From positions 1-64,000 of the forward strand of contig NZ_JAKWJR010000005.1 of NCBI RefSeq assembly GCF_022761125.1: a DNA stretch of 64,000 bases, written 5' to 3'. Source of the DNA: Nocardioides sp. SR21 (GTDB lineage Bacteria; Actinomycetota; Actinomycetes; Propionibacteriales; Nocardioidaceae). Below the pieces are notes generated by a model. The model saw only the letters and a list, made by a program, of their open reading frames with translations, ran no database searches and was not told where the DNA came from. Shown here in pieces: positions 51,848-60,660 of the stretch (position 1 is its first letter; every line of letters begins with the position of its first letter). The position numbers and the translations under genes were made by a program.

Positions 51848-51871
51848 TTGACTGTGATCAGACCTCAGAGT
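51848..51871 (+). promoter_or_regulatory. possible trxA promoter
   Basis: TTGACT (51848-51853) is a good -35, followed after about 12 bases by CAGAGT (51866-51871), a weak -10. A Shine-Dalgarno run (GAAGAAGGGA) precedes the GTG. The spacing is short, so support is modest. Confidence 0.35.
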
Positions 51872-51893
51872 TCACCGAAGAAGGGAATCATCC

Positions 51894-52217
51894 GTGGGCA
51901 ACATCAACGCTGTGACCGACGCCGAGTTCGACGCGCAGGTCCTCAAGTCCGACAAGCCGGTCCTCGTGGACTTCTGGGCGGAGTGGTGCGGCCCGTGCCG
52001 CCAGGTCGCCCCGATCCTCGACGAGATCGCCTCGACCCACGGTGACAAGATCACCTTCCTCAAGATGAACGTCGACGAGAACCCGGTCACCCCGTCGAAC
52101 TACCGGGTCACCGGCATCCCGACGATCAACGTCTACCAGGGCGGCGAGGTCGTGAAGACCATCGTCGGTGCCCGACCGAAGGCCGCTCTCCTCAAGGAGC
52201 TCGAGGACCTGGTCTGA
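51894..52217 (+). CDS. trxA: thioredoxin
   Basis: This 107-aa small redox protein reduces disulfides. The active site is WAEWCGPCRQVAP with the W-C-G-P-C motif. TNxPTIxxY-type conserved residues near the end (GIPTINVYQGGE) and the fold length fit. GTG start with GAAGAAGGGA upstream. It works with TrxB next door, and reduces enzymes such as ribonucleotide reductase in related bacteria. The gene is 72 bp upstream of a convergent GNAT gene. Confidence 0.97.
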   Translation: MGNINAVTDAEFDAQVLKSDKPVLVDFWAEWCGPCRQVAPILDEIASTHGDKITFLKMNVDENPVTPSNYRVTGIPTINVYQGGEVVKTIVGARPKAALLKELEDLV

Positions 52218-52224
52218 GGTGCGG

Positions 52225-52252
52225 GCTCGGACTGAGCTTGCGAGGTCCGAGC
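52225..52252. terminator. hairpin after trxA
   Basis: GCTCGGAC (52225-52232) pairs with GTCCGAGC (52245-52252), an 8-bp stem between trxA and the convergent GNAT gene. It is placed 8 bp after the trxA stop. It has no U-tract. Confidence 0.6.
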
Positions 52253-52289
52253 ACCCGTCACCGACGTTGAGGCGCTCCGCGCCGAAACG

Positions 52290-52916
52290 CTAGTTCTGAG
52301 CCCGTGAGGCCCGCGTCGACTTCGGCGCGGGCCTCAGTGCTCCCAGGACCTTGTCGAGCGCGGCGTCGACCTCGTCGCGCCAGGTGAGCGTCGTGCGGAG
52401 CTCCATCCGCATCCGGGGGCTCGTCGGGTGCGGCCGGTGCGTCTTGAAGCCCACACCGCCCAGGAAGTCGACCGGCACCACGCACCGGCCGGTCCGGCCG
52501 CGGGCGTCGCCGAAGGCCTCCACCGCGCCCACGTCCCCACGCTTGATGAGGTCGCGCGCCATGCCCTGCACGAGCATCCGGCCCAGCCCGCCGCCCTGCC
52601 ACGCGGGATCGACGTACGCCGTGGTCAGCAGCACCGCATCGGGCGAGACCGGGGCGGTGGGGAAGGCCGCGGCCCCCGGCACGAACGCCTCGGGGGCGTA
52701 GACCAGGTAGCCCACCGGCACGTCGTCGACCAGCGCCACCCGTCCACACGAGCCCCACTCGCGCAGGACCTCCGAGACCCAGGCGTCCTTCTCCGCGGTC
52801 GGATCGCCCACGCGCTCGCGGCGTACCGGGTCGAGCTCCCAGAACAGGCAGGAGCGGCAGGGCGTCTCGAACGCGGCGAGGTGGTCCAGGGTCAGCCGGA
52901 CGATCTTGCGTGACAT
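52290..52916 (-). CDS. GNAT family acetyltransferase
   Basis: This 208-aa protein has the GNAT fold. The acetyl-CoA-binding region is AVLLTTAYVDPAWQGGGLGRMLVQGMARDLIKRG (Q/R-x-x-G-x-G). The N-terminal CRSCLFWELDP, with two nearby Cys, resembles the conserved actinobacterial family found near parB. The tail is basic. The ATG has GGGAGGTGAG upstream. The substrate is not known. Mycobacterium has a comparable gene of unknown role at this position. It is convergent with trxA. Confidence 0.85.
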   Translation of the reverse strand: MSRKIVRLTLDHLAAFETPCRSCLFWELDPVRRERVGDPTAEKDAWVSEVLREWGSCGRVALVDDVPVGYLVYAPEAFVPGAAAFPTAPVSPDAVLLTTAYVDPAWQGGGLGRMLVQGMARDLIKRGDVGAVEAFGDARGRTGRCVVPVDFLGGVGFKTHRPHPTSPRMRMELRTTLTWRDEVDAALDKVLGALRPAPKSTRASRAQN

Positions 52917-52978
52917 CTCACCTCCCGCGAGACGGAACCCATGAGCCATGGTAGGCACCGGCCTGCGAGGATGGCGGC

Positions 52979-54193
52979 GTGCGCAAGATCCGACAGAGCA
53001 AGAAGCTGCAGAACGTCCGGTACGACGTGCGTGGGCCGATCCTCGTCGAAGCACAGCGGCTCGAGGCCGAGGGTCACCACATCCTGAAGCTCAACATCGG
53101 CAACACCGCACCGTTCGGGTTCGACGCTCCCGAGGCCATCGTGGCCGACATCGTGCACCACCTGCCCGACTCGCAGGGCTACAGCGACAGCCAGGGCATC
53201 TACCCGGCGCGCACCGCGGTCGCGCAGTACTACCAGAGCCGCGGGCTGCGCGACGTCAACGTCGAGGACATCTTCATCGGCAACGGCGTCTCCGAGCTGA
53301 TCACGATGGTCCTGCAGACCTTCCTCGACGACGGCAACGAGATCCTGGTGCCGGCGCCGGACTACCCGCTGTGGACCGGCGCCGTCACGCTCTCCGGCGG
53401 CACGGCCGTGCACTACGTGTGCGACGAGAGCAACGGCTGGAACCCGGACCTCGCCGACATCGAGGCCAAGATCACCGAGAACACCCACGGCCTGGTGATC
53501 ATCAACCCCAACAACCCCACCGGCGCGGTCTACAGCGAGGAGACCGTCAAGGGCCTCATCGACATCGCCCGCCGGCACGAGCTGGTCGTCTTCGCCGACG
53601 AGATCTACGAGAAGATCATCTTCGACGACGCGGTGCACCACCACGCGGCGACGTACGCCGGCAACGACGTGCTCTGCCTGACCTTCAGCGGGCTCTCGAA
53701 GGCCTACCGGGTCTGCGGCTACCGCGCCGGCTGGGTGATGATCTCCGGGCCGAAGGAGGTCGCGGAGGACTTCCTCGAGGGCCTCACCCTGATGGCCAAC
53801 ATGCGGATGTGCGCCAACGTGCCCGCGCAGCACGCCATCCAGACCGCCCTGGGCGGCTATCAGTCTGTCGAGGAGCTGATCGTGCCCGGCGGCCGCTTCT
53901 ACGAGCAGAGCATGCTCGCCAGCAGGCTGCTCAACGAGATCCCCGGCGTCAGCAACGTGGCTCCGCGCGGTGCGCTCTACTGCTTCCCGCGGCTCGACCC
54001 GGACGTCTACCCGATCGAGAACGACGAGACGTTCGTGATCGACCTGCTGCGCGCCAAGAAGATCCTGGTCACCCACGGCACCGGCTTCAACTGGCCGCGA
54101 CCGGACCACTTCCGGTTGGTCACGCTGCCCGACGTGCACGTCCTGGAGGAAGCGATCGGCAGGATCGCTGAGTTCCTGGCGACCAGGCGCTGA
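52979..54193 (+). CDS. class I aminotransferase (AlaA-like)
   Basis: This 404-aa PLP enzyme is probably an alanine/glutamate aminotransferase. The N-terminal KIRQSKKLQNVRYDVRGPI and ILKLNIGNTAPFGFDAP are typical of the AlaA group. PLP contact residues include INPNNPTGAVYS and DEIYEKIIFD, with the Schiff-base Lys in SGLSKAYRVCGYRAGW. Length is standard. GTG 52979 has GAGGAT six bases upstream, a weak -10-like hexamer. It ends 4 bp before plsC, with which it is likely co-transcribed. The exact substrate needs assay. Confidence 0.9.
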   Translation: MRKIRQSKKLQNVRYDVRGPILVEAQRLEAEGHHILKLNIGNTAPFGFDAPEAIVADIVHHLPDSQGYSDSQGIYPARTAVAQYYQSRGLRDVNVEDIFIGNGVSELITMVLQTFLDDGNEILVPAPDYPLWTGAVTLSGGTAVHYVCDESNGWNPDLADIEAKITENTHGLVIINPNNPTGAVYSEETVKGLIDIARRHELVVFADEIYEKIIFDDAVHHHAATYAGNDVLCLTFSGLSKAYRVCGYRAGWVMISGPKEVAEDFLEGLTLMANMRMCANVPAQHAIQTALGGYQSVEELIVPGGRFYEQSMLASRLLNEIPGVSNVAPRGALYCFPRLDPDVYPIENDETFVIDLLRAKKILVTHGTGFNWPRPDHFRLVTLPDVHVLEEAIGRIAEFLATRR

Positions 54194-54197
54194 CGGC

Positions 54198-54965
54198 ATG
54201 CGCGACCTCACCTACCCCCCGGTCATCGGCACCGCCAAGACGGCGTTCCGCCTGCTCGGCCAGCGCTTCGACATGACCGGCACGGAGCACGTCTCGCGCG
54301 AGGGCGGAGTGCTGCTCGCGTGCAACCACATCAGCTACGTCGACTTCATCTACGGCGGTCTGGCTGCGAACCCGTCGCGCCGCCGCGTGCGGTTCATGGC
54401 CAAGCGCGAGCTGTTCGCGCACAAGCTCTCCGGCCCGCTGATGCGCTCGATGCACCACATCGAGGTCGACCGCGGCGCCGGCGAGGCGTCGGCGCGCACC
54501 GCGGTGGAGTACCTCCGCGCCGGCGAGGCCGTCGGCATCTTCCCGGAGGCGACCATCTCGCGGGCGATGGAGCTCAAGGAGTTCAAGACCGGCGCCGTCC
54601 GGATCGCTGCCGAGGCCGGGGTCCCGCTCGTCCCGGTCATCCTCTGGGGCACCCAACGGCTGATCACCAAGGACCACCCCCGCGACTTCTCGCGCGGCAA
54701 GACCATCGCCATCCGCGTCGGTGCGCCGATGCACCCGACCGGGGCCGACCCGGTCGCCGAGACGGCGCAGCTGCACGCGGTGATGACCGACCTGCTCGAC
54801 GCGACGATCCGCGCCTACCCCGACGCCGAGCAGCCCCCCGGCTCCTGGTGGCTCCCGGCGTCGTACGGCGGCGCGGCGCCCACGCTGGACGAGGCGGCCC
54901 GGCTCGACACCGAGGAGCGCCGCAGGCGAGCCGAGCGTCGTGCCAATAAAGAGACTGGGCGATAA
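54198..54965 (+). CDS. PlsC-type lysophospholipid acyltransferase
   Basis: This 255-aa membrane-associated acyltransferase likely adds a fatty acyl group to lysophospholipid. The acyltransferase motif I is NHISYVDFIY (N/H-x-x-x-x-D), and motif III reads FPEATISRAM instead of FPEGT, an Ala in place of Gly. A charged C-terminal tail follows (EERRRRAERRANK). The gene starts 4 bp after the aminotransferase gene, so they are probably one operon. A hairpin at the stop codon likely ends transcription. Specific acceptor unknown. Confidence 0.87.
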   Translation: MRDLTYPPVIGTAKTAFRLLGQRFDMTGTEHVSREGGVLLACNHISYVDFIYGGLAANPSRRRVRFMAKRELFAHKLSGPLMRSMHHIEVDRGAGEASARTAVEYLRAGEAVGIFPEATISRAMELKEFKTGAVRIAAEAGVPLVPVILWGTQRLITKDHPRDFSRGKTIAIRVGAPMHPTGADPVAETAQLHAVMTDLLDATIRAYPDAEQPPGSWWLPASYGGAAPTLDEAARLDTEERRRRAERRANKETGR

Positions 54966-54985
54966 GTCGACAAACCGACTTATCG
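54960..54985. terminator. terminator hairpin overlapping the plsC stop
   Basis: CGATAAGTCG (54960-54969) and CGACTTATCG (54976-54985) form a perfect 10-bp stem with a six-base loop. The plsC TAA stop is inside the left arm. It lies between the convergent plsC and parB genes and may act both ways. Confidence 0.7.
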
Positions 54986-54995
54986 GTTCATCGAC

Positions 54996-55943
54996 CTAGA
55001 TCGGACGGTCGTCCCGGTCCCGCGGGTCCATGATGTCGACGATCCGCTGGAGGTCGTCCAAGGTCGCGAACTCGACGGTGATCTTGCCCTTGGCCCGGCC
55101 CAGGTCGACCTTGACCCGGGTCTCGAGGCGGTCCGACAGTCGTTCGGCGAGGTCGGAGAGCCCGGGGGCCACCGGCTTGGCCCGGGTCGCGCGCGGTGCC
55201 GGTGCGTCGGGGTCACGGACCGCGACGATCTCCTCGAGACCCCGCACGCTGATGCCCTCGGCGACCACCCGCTGGGCGAGACGGTCCTGCAGGTCCGAGT
55301 CGTCGATCGCGAGCAGCGCGCGAGCGTGGCCGGCCGAGAGCACGCCGGCGGCGACCCGGCGCTGCACGGCGGGGGTGAGCTTGAGCAGCCGGAGGGTGTT
55401 GCTGATCTGCGGACGGGAGCGGCCGATCCGCTGGGCGAGCTCCTCGTGGGTGCAGCCGAAGTCGTCGAGCATCTGCTGGTAGGCCGCGGCCTCTTCCAGC
55501 GGGTTGAGCTGCGAGCGGTGCAGGTTCTCCAGGAGGGCGTCGCGGAGCATGTCCAGGTCGTCGGTCTCCCGGACGATCGCGGGCACCGCCTCGAGCCCGG
55601 CCGCCTGGGACGCGCGCCAGCGGCGCTCGCCCATGACCAGCTCGAACTCCTCCGGCCCGTGCTTGCGCACCACGATCGGCTGCAGCACGCCGATCTCGCG
55701 GATCGAGTGGACCAGCTCGGCCATCGCCTCCTCGTCGAAGACCTGGCGCGGCTGCACGCGGTTCGGCGTGATCTGACCGACCGGGACCTCGGCGAAGTAC
55801 GCACCGGCCACCGGCGTCAGGTCGCCCTGGTCCGGAGCGGTGTCGACGGACGGCCCGCCCTCGTCGGCGGGACCGGTCGGGATCAGGGAGCCCAGGCCCC
55901 GGCCGAGCCCGCGGCGCTGCGGCGGGCGGTTGGCGGCGTTCAT
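54996..55943 (-). CDS. parB: chromosome partitioning protein ParB
   Basis: This 315-aa CTP-dependent clamp binds parS and loads the origin region for segregation. The N-terminal domain has [20 protein letters not shown] and the CTP motif [40 protein letters not shown] follows. The helix-turn-helix is [21 protein letters not shown] (~150-180). A C-terminal dimerisation segment ends at residue 315. The first residues include the arginine/leucine-rich ParA-activating box ([12 protein letters not shown]). Its start overlaps the parA stop by 4 bp. Confidence 0.97.
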   Translation of the reverse strand: MNAANRPPQRRGLGRGLGSLIPTGPADEGGPSVDTAPDQGDLTPVAGAYFAEVPVGQITPNRVQPRQVFDEEAMAELVHSIREIGVLQPIVVRKHGPEEFELVMGERRWRASQAAGLEAVPAIVRETDDLDMLRDALLENLHRSQLNPLEEAAAYQQMLDDFGCTHEELAQRIGRSRPQISNTLRLLKLTPAVQRRVAAGVLSAGHARALLAIDDSDLQDRLAQRVVAEGISVRGLEEIVAVRDPDAPAPRATRAKPVAPGLSDLAERLSDRLETRVKVDLGRAKGKITVEFATLDDLQRIVDIMDPRDRDDRPI

Positions 55944-57010
55944 CTGCTGGGCGCTCCCTTGGTGGCGATCTCGCGCGCGGCCTCGAGGTAGGACAGCGCT
56001 CCCGGTGATCCGGGATCGTAGGTCATCACCGTCTGGCCGTACGACGGGGCCTCCGAGACCCGCACCGAGCGCGGGATGAACGTCTTGAGCACCTGGTCGC
56101 CGAAGTGCTCGCGCACCTCGTCCGCGACACCGGCCGCCAGGCGGGTGCGGGCGTCGTACATCGTCACGAGGATCGTGGAGACGTCGAGTCCCTGGTTCAG
56201 GTGCGCGCGGACCATCTCCACGGTCTCGAGCAGCTGGCCGAGGCCCTCGAGCGCGTAGTACTCCGCCTGGATCGGGATCATCATCTCGTTGCCGGCCACC
56301 AACGCGTTCAGCGTCAGCAGGCCCAGCGAGGGCGGGCAGTCGACGAGCACGTAGTCGAACCGGTCCTCCCCCGCCTCCTCGGCGGTGCCGACCAGCGGGT
56401 GGCCGTGGATCGCCTTGCGCAGGCGGCTCTCACGTGCGACGACGGAGACCAGCTCGATCTCGGCGCCGGCCAGGTCGATGGTGGCGGGCACCACGAACAG
56501 GTTCTCCGACTCGGGGCTCGGGCTGGACACCTCCTCGAGCGGCACGCCGTCCACGAGGGCGTCGTAGGTCGAGGGGACGCCGCGGCGGTGCTCCACCCCG
56601 AGCGCCGTGGACGCGTTGCCCTGGGGATCGAGATCGACGACGAGCACGCGCTGGCCCAGCTGCGCGAGCGCGGCGGCCACGTTCACGGTCGAGGTGGTCT
56701 TGCCGACCCCACCCTTCTGGTTCGCGACCACGAAGATCCGGGTCGCCGACGGCCGGTCCAGCGGCGGACGCAGCCGAGCGCCGTGCCGGGCCAGGACCGT
56801 GTGCTCCGCGGCCTTCGCCAGCGGGGTGCCGGGATCGTGGTCGAAGTCCGGTGCGGCTACCGCGATGTCCTCGGCGGTACGCACCCGGAACGCCGTTTCA
56901 CGTGAAACATCGGCGGCGGGGTCGTTATCCCCCGCTTGTGGATGAACTGGGTCGGTCTGTGGAAAACCACGCTCAGGGGGCAGGCCTTCACCGGTGGAAA
57001 ACTCGGTCAC
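55940..57010 (-). CDS. parA: chromosome partitioning ATPase ParA (Soj)
   Basis: This 356-aa Walker-type ATPase drives chromosome segregation with ParB. The core starts near residue 85 with [23 protein letters not shown] (deviant Walker A), followed by [12 protein letters not shown] and [17 protein letters not shown]. The N-terminal ~85 residues are an extension with no strong ParA similarity and contain the DVSRET segment encoded by one parS site. The GTG start overlaps the rsmG stop (GTGA). The gene is second in rsmG-parA-parB. A shorter start is possible but would drop the extension. Confidence 0.95.
   Translation of the reverse strand: MTEFSTGEGLPPERGFPQTDPVHPQAGDNDPAADVSRETAFRVRTAEDIAVAAPDFDHDPGTPLAKAAEHTVLARHGARLRPPLDRPSATRIFVVANQKGGVGKTTSTVNVAAALAQLGQRVLVVDLDPQGNASTALGVEHRRGVPSTYDALVDGVPLEEVSSPSPESENLFVVPATIDLAGAEIELVSVVARESRLRKAIHGHPLVGTAEEAGEDRFDYVLVDCPPSLGLLTLNALVAGNEMMIPIQAEYYALEGLGQLLETVEMVRAHLNQGLDVSTILVTMYDARTRLAAGVADEVREHFGDQVLKTFIPRSVRVSEAPSYGQTVMTYDPGSPGALSYLEAAREIATKGAPSR
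56894..56909. promoter_or_regulatory. parS site inside parA
   Basis: CGTTTCACGTGAAACA is the parS palindrome TGTTTCACGTGAAACA with one end mismatch. It lies in the 5' end of parA, in the stretch encoding SRETA. ParB loads here and spreads over the origin region. Confidence 0.9.
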
Positions 57011-57756
57011 GCCTGACGCCTCCGGTTCGATCGGCCGCCCTTGCGGCTCGCACGCTTCTTCGATGGTCCACCGCTTCGCGAGGGCGGAAGCGGCCAAGAT
57101 ACCTGGGCCGGATCGGCCCAGGCCACTCGTAGCGCCAGAGTGGGGGAGATCTCGCCGTCGGCCCCGAGCTCGAGCACCTCCGGCGACGCGCAGCCCCACC
57201 TGGCGAGCTCGTCCCGCGCCGTCTCGATCTCCTCGGCGACCGAGCTCCCCTTCATTGCTACCAGGGCACCGGTTGGCGCCACCAGCGGCATCGACCAACC
57301 GAGCAGCCGCTCCAGGGGCGCGACCGCGCGCGAGGTGACCACGTCGAACCGGCGCTCTCCGTGGATCGCGTCCGCGCGGCCGCGCACGACCTCGACCGTG
57401 CCCAGGTCCAGCGCGACCGCCACCTCCTCCAGGAAGGTGGTCCGGCGCAGCAGCGGCTCGACGAGCGTCACCGCGAGGTCCGGCCGTGCGATCGCCAGCA
57501 CCAGGCCGGGCAGGCCGGCACCGGACCCGATGTCACACACGGTGGCGTCCTGAGGAATGAGGTCAGCCAGCAGCGCACAGTTGACCAGGTGCCGATCCCA
57601 CAACCGCGGGGCCTCACGCGGCCCGATCAGCCCACGCACCACGCCCTCGGTCGCCAACAGCTCCGCATAGCGCTCGGCCAGCGGAAGGCGCTCAGACGAA
57701 AACACCCTCCGCGCCACGTCGGGCGCGGAGGGTGTTTCACGTGAAACATCGTTCAT
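57007..57756 (-). CDS. rsmG: 16S rRNA (guanine-527-N7) methyltransferase
   Basis: This 249-aa enzyme methylates G527 of 16S rRNA. The SAM-binding fold has CDIGSGAGLPGLVLAI (E/D-x-G-x-G-x-G), LVEPLLRRTTFLEEVA, and GRADAI and SRAVAPLERLL. The C-terminal end is a basic extension (GGPSKKRASRKGGRSNRRR). Loss of this gene in other bacteria gives low-level streptomycin resistance. It starts MNDVSRETP, where the second parS site lies over the start. Order rsmG-parA-parB is conserved. Confidence 0.95.
   Translation of the reverse strand: MNDVSRETPSAPDVARRVFSSERLPLAERYAELLATEGVVRGLIGPREAPRLWDRHLVNCALLADLIPQDATVCDIGSGAGLPGLVLAIARPDLAVTLVEPLLRRTTFLEEVAVALDLGTVEVVRGRADAIHGERRFDVVTSRAVAPLERLLGWSMPLVAPTGALVAMKGSSVAEEIETARDELARWGCASPEVLELGADGEISPTLALRVAWADPAQVSWPLPPSRSGGPSKKRASRKGGRSNRRRQA
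57733..57748. promoter_or_regulatory. parS site inside rsmG
   Basis: TGTTTCACGTGAAACA is a perfect 16-bp parS palindrome at the 5' end of rsmG (residues DVSRET). With the parA site it marks the ParB-loading zone, about 4.4-5.2 kb from oriC. Confidence 0.95.
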
Positions 57757-57763
57757 GGGGCCA

Positions 57764-58285
57764 TCACGCCGGGAGGACCACCACGTAGCGACGCGGTTCG
57801 ACGCCCTCGGACTCCGAGGTCAGTCCCGCCGCGGCGACCGCGTCGTGAACGACCTTGCGCTCGAAGGGCGACATCGCGCTGAGCGAGACCGACTCGCCGG
57901 TCTCCTTCACCTGCGCGACGGTCGCGTCGGCGAGCTTGACGAGCTCCTCACGCTTCTCGGCGCGGTAGCCGGAGATGTCCAGCATCAGCCGCGACCGCTC
58001 ACCCGTCTCCCGGTAGACCGCCAGCCGGGTCAGCTCCTGCAGCGCGTCGAGGACCTCGCCCTTCGCGCCGACCAGCTGGTTCAGGTCCGCACCCACGATG
58101 GACACCGCGGCGCGGTCGCCCTCGACGTCCATGTCCAGGTCGCCGTCCAGGTCGGCGATGTCGAGCAGCTCCTCGAGGTAGTCGGCGGCGATGTCGCCCT
58201 CCTGCTCGAGCTGCTCGACGCGCGAGGTGGGCGCGTCGTCCTGCGTGGCCGTCTCCACGGCGTCGGTCACTGCCTCGTCACTCAC
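57764..58285 (-). CDS. jag: Jag/KhpB RNA-binding protein
   Basis: This 173-aa protein binds RNA via a KH domain and a C-terminal R3H domain (SAMSPFERKVVHDAV). It contains the KH-type segment IVGADLNQLVGAKGEVLDALQELTRL. The acidic N-terminus lacks the Jag_N domain seen in firmicutes. The start overlaps the yidC stop by 4 bp. It is thought to regulate cell division or membrane protein RNA in other bacteria. It is encoded in the usual rpmH-rnpA-yidD-yidC-jag-rsmG order. Confidence 0.92.
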   Translation of the reverse strand: MSDEAVTDAVETATQDDAPTSRVEQLEQEGDIAADYLEELLDIADLDGDLDMDVEGDRAAVSIVGADLNQLVGAKGEVLDALQELTRLAVYRETGERSRLMLDISGYRAEKREELVKLADATVAQVKETGESVSLSAMSPFERKVVHDAVAAAGLTSESEGVEPRRYVVVLPA

Positions 58286-59286
58286 TGCTGCTCCCCCTCG
58301 GGACTCTGATCCGTGGCGGGACGCGGCCCGCTGGACTTCTTACGCTGCTCTCGGGACTGCTTCTTCGGCTGCTGGCGCTGCTGCGGCCGGCGCTCGGTCG
58401 GCTCCTCGACCTCGGCCACGACCTCCGCGGCGGGCGCCTTGCCGTGCTTCAGGGCCTTCGCCCGGTCCCGGTCCTCCTTCGCCTTGGCGGCCGAGGTCCC
58501 CGGGGCGGGGTTGTTGCGGATCACGTAGAACTGCTGACCCATCGTCCAGATGTTCGAGGTGGTCCAGTAGAAGAGCACACCGATCGGGAAGGCGATGCCA
58601 CCGACGGCGAAGACGACCGGGAGGACGTACAGCAGGATCTTCTGCTGCTGGGCGTACGGCCCGGACAGCGCGTCGGCCGGCATGTTCTTGCTCATCAGCT
58701 GGCGCTGGGTGGTGAACGTGGTCGCGGTCATCGCGACGACGAGCAGGGCCGCGACGAGCTGCACCGCGGCGGAGCCGCCGTTGTCGAGGAACGTCGCGCT
58801 CAGCGGCACGACCCCGAAGAGCTCGGACTCGCCGAAGCTCTTCGCGAGCTCGTCGGTGAGGAAGTGGATCCCGTCGCCGTTGGCCGCGTGGTGGTCGAGC
58901 AGCCGGAACAGCGCCAGGAAGATCGGCATCTGGATCAGGATCGGCAGGCACGAGGCGAACGGGTTGGTCCCGCTGTCCTTGTACAGCTTCATCGTCTCCT
59001 GGGCGAGACGCTCACGGTCGTGGCCGTACTTCTTCTGCAGCTCCTTCACCTTCGGCTGGATCAGCTGCATGTTCCGGCTGGACTTGATCTGCTTGACGAA
59101 CAGCGGGATCAACGCGGCGCGCACCGTGATCGTGAGGCCGATGATCGACAGCACCCAGGTGCCGCCCGCGTTGGGGTCCATCTGGAGGACTTCGCTGAAC
59201 AACCAGTGCCACCCCACCAGGACGGCAGAGATGACGTAGTACAGCGGCGTCATGATCAGGTGGCCGATGTCGCCGAGGATTCCCAC
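58282..59286 (-). CDS. yidC: membrane protein insertase YidC
   Basis: This 334-aa membrane insertase puts proteins into the inner membrane with or without SecYEG. It lacks the large periplasmic domain of proteobacterial YidC, as in Gram-positives. Conserved features are GLTITVRAALIPLFVKQIKSSRNMQ with the conserved Arg in the hydrophilic groove, and LPILIQMPIFLALFRLL. About five transmembrane helices are visible. The C-terminal ~70 residues are highly charged. The start has no signal peptide with cysteine. It is 3 bp from the yidD stop. Confidence 0.95.
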   Translation of the reverse strand: MGILGDIGHLIMTPLYYVISAVLVGWHWLFSEVLQMDPNAGGTWVLSIIGLTITVRAALIPLFVKQIKSSRNMQLIQPKVKELQKKYGHDRERLAQETMKLYKDSGTNPFASCLPILIQMPIFLALFRLLDHHAANGDGIHFLTDELAKSFGESELFGVVPLSATFLDNGGSAAVQLVAALLVVAMTATTFTTQRQLMSKNMPADALSGPYAQQQKILLYVLPVVFAVGGIAFPIGVLFYWTTSNIWTMGQQFYVIRNNPAPGTSAAKAKEDRDRAKALKHGKAPAAEVVAEVEEPTERRPQQRQQPKKQSREQRKKSSGPRPATDQSPEGEQQ

Positions 59287-59289
59287 GGA

Positions 59290-59568
59290 TCAGGCTCCTT
59301 GCTGGGGTGAGGGAGATGAGCCCGCTCGCGGGCGGGAAGATCGATCGGGCACCGGGTCGTAGCCACCGGCGGCCCAGGGGTGACACCGCGCCAGCCGGCG
59401 CGCGGACAGCCACGACCCGCGCACGCTACCGTGCTCGGTCACCGCCTGGAGCGCGTACGCCGAGCAGGACGGGTGATAGCGGCAGACCTGCCCGTAGAGC
59501 GGGCTGATGAGCAGTCGATAGGCGCGCAGGAACCCGATCAGCAGGTAGCGCACCGGGTCGTACCTCAT
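59290..59568 (-). CDS. yidD: membrane protein insertion efficiency factor YidD
   Basis: This 92-aa protein is a small helper of YidC. The conserved core is [46 protein letters not shown], including three Cys typical of the family. The start has a short amphipathic helix ([22 protein letters not shown]). ATG overlaps the rnpA stop by 4 bp, and GGAGGTGA is six bases upstream. An in-frame extension is rejected. The C-terminal tail is Pro/Ser-rich. Confidence 0.95.
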   Translation of the reverse strand: MRYDPVRYLLIGFLRAYRLLISPLYGQVCRYHPSCSAYALQAVTEHGSVRGSWLSARRLARCHPWAAGGYDPVPDRSSRPRAGSSPSPQQGA

Positions 59569-59915
59569 CCACTCACCTCCGCACGCACCCGACGAAGGCA
59601 ACGCTCGAGATCGGCGCCGAGTTCCGCGTACGACGCGGTGGCGGCTGCGGGCAGCGCCCGGACCACGAGCACAGCAGAGCCCGGGAGCGACGAGAGGTGC
59701 TCCCGGGCCAGGTGTCGCAGTCGGCGCTTCACGCGGTTGCGAGTGACGGAGTTCCCCACGGCCTTGCTGACCACGAAGCCCACGCGCGGCGTCTCGGTGA
59801 GCGACGGATCGCTCGCCAGATGCACCACGACGGTGCGCGCTCCGCTACGGCGACCCTTGCGGGTCGCCTCACGAAACGAGGCACCGTCGGTCAGGCGGTG
59901 AGCCGAGGACAGCAC
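59565..59915 (-). CDS. rnpA: ribonuclease P protein component
   Basis: This 116-aa basic protein helps the RNase P RNA mature tRNA 5' ends. The RNR motif is clear ([16 protein letters not shown]) and the N-terminus [22 protein letters not shown] is typical. The GTG at 59915 is selected because it starts the family sequence; an upstream ATG lies inside rpmH. It is 31 bp after rpmH and overlaps yidD. Confidence 0.95.
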   Translation of the reverse strand: MLSSAHRLTDGASFREATRKGRRSGARTVVVHLASDPSLTETPRVGFVVSKAVGNSVTRNRVKRRLRHLAREHLSSLPGSAVLVVRALPAAATASYAELGADLERCLRRVRAEVSG

Positions 59916-59946
59916 GCGGCTGACCTGGGTCCGGCCGGCTGGGCCG

Positions 59947-60084
59947 TCAGACAGCGAGGCTCTTGCGGCCCTTGCGGCGGCGCGAGGACAGGATCGCGCG
60001 GCCCGCACGGGTGCGCATACGCAGGCGGAAGCCGTGCACCTTGTGACGGCGGCGGTTGTTCGGCTGGTACGTGCGCTTGCTCAT
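59947..60084 (-). CDS. rpmH: 50S ribosomal protein bL34
   Basis: This 45-aa basic protein is part of the large ribosomal subunit. It begins [17 protein letters not shown] and ends in [12 protein letters not shown], the canonical bL34 sequence. The gene is too short for many ORF callers. It sits between rnpA and dnaA, divergent from dnaA, as in nearly all bacteria. Confidence 0.97.
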   Translation of the reverse strand: MSKRTYQPNNRRRHKVHGFRLRMRTRAGRAILSSRRRKGRKSLAV

Positions 60085-60660
60085 GGGCTTCTCTCCATGG
60101 TGTTGTCAGGGCAGTCACGCCGGGCCGGAGCGGCACGGTGCTATCAGAGCCTTTCGGCTGGCACCGCGCGCCCACGAACCAGCGCCCAGATTCGAGCTGG
60201 GTTCAAGCTCTGGGCACTGCTCTGTCGTGGACATGCGGCACCGGTCGACACCGGGTGACCGAGCAACGGTACGCGCTGGGATTCCACAGGGTCAAACCGA
60301 CGTCGACCAGGTCCGGGTCGGCCTGTGGATGACGGGTTGCCGCAGCCGTAGGCGAGTTGTTACGTTCGCGGCTACCGAGGTTCCCCGCCGCCCCTCGGAC
60401 CGCACCGGATCCGCACCACGTGTGACCGCCGCCACATCCCTGGCAAAGCCACGCTGACCTGCGAAAACACCTCTCCGATGCGCCCGTCGCGCGGTCTCGG
60501 ACCGGCTCTTTCCACAAGGCGAGGGTCGGGTTCACAACCTGTGGACAAAGTTGTGGAAGCGACTGGCCTCGAACGGCTGGCCGGTTCTCCTGCGCAAGTC
60601 GGAGCGACCGGCGACGATAAGGCCCTTCGAACGGCCGAGACAACCTAGGAAGTGGGAACG
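60085..60660. promoter_or_regulatory. rpmH-dnaA spacer with DnaA boxes
   Basis: This 576-bp spacer holds the divergent rpmH and dnaA promoters; no gene is supported. DnaA-box-like sites include TGTGGATGA at 60324-60332, CTTTCCACA at 60508-60516 and the perfect TGTGGACAA at 60540-60548 (TTGTCCACA on the other strand, the high-GC actinobacterial box). They may serve dnaA autoregulation and the left part of the origin. Confidence 0.75.
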
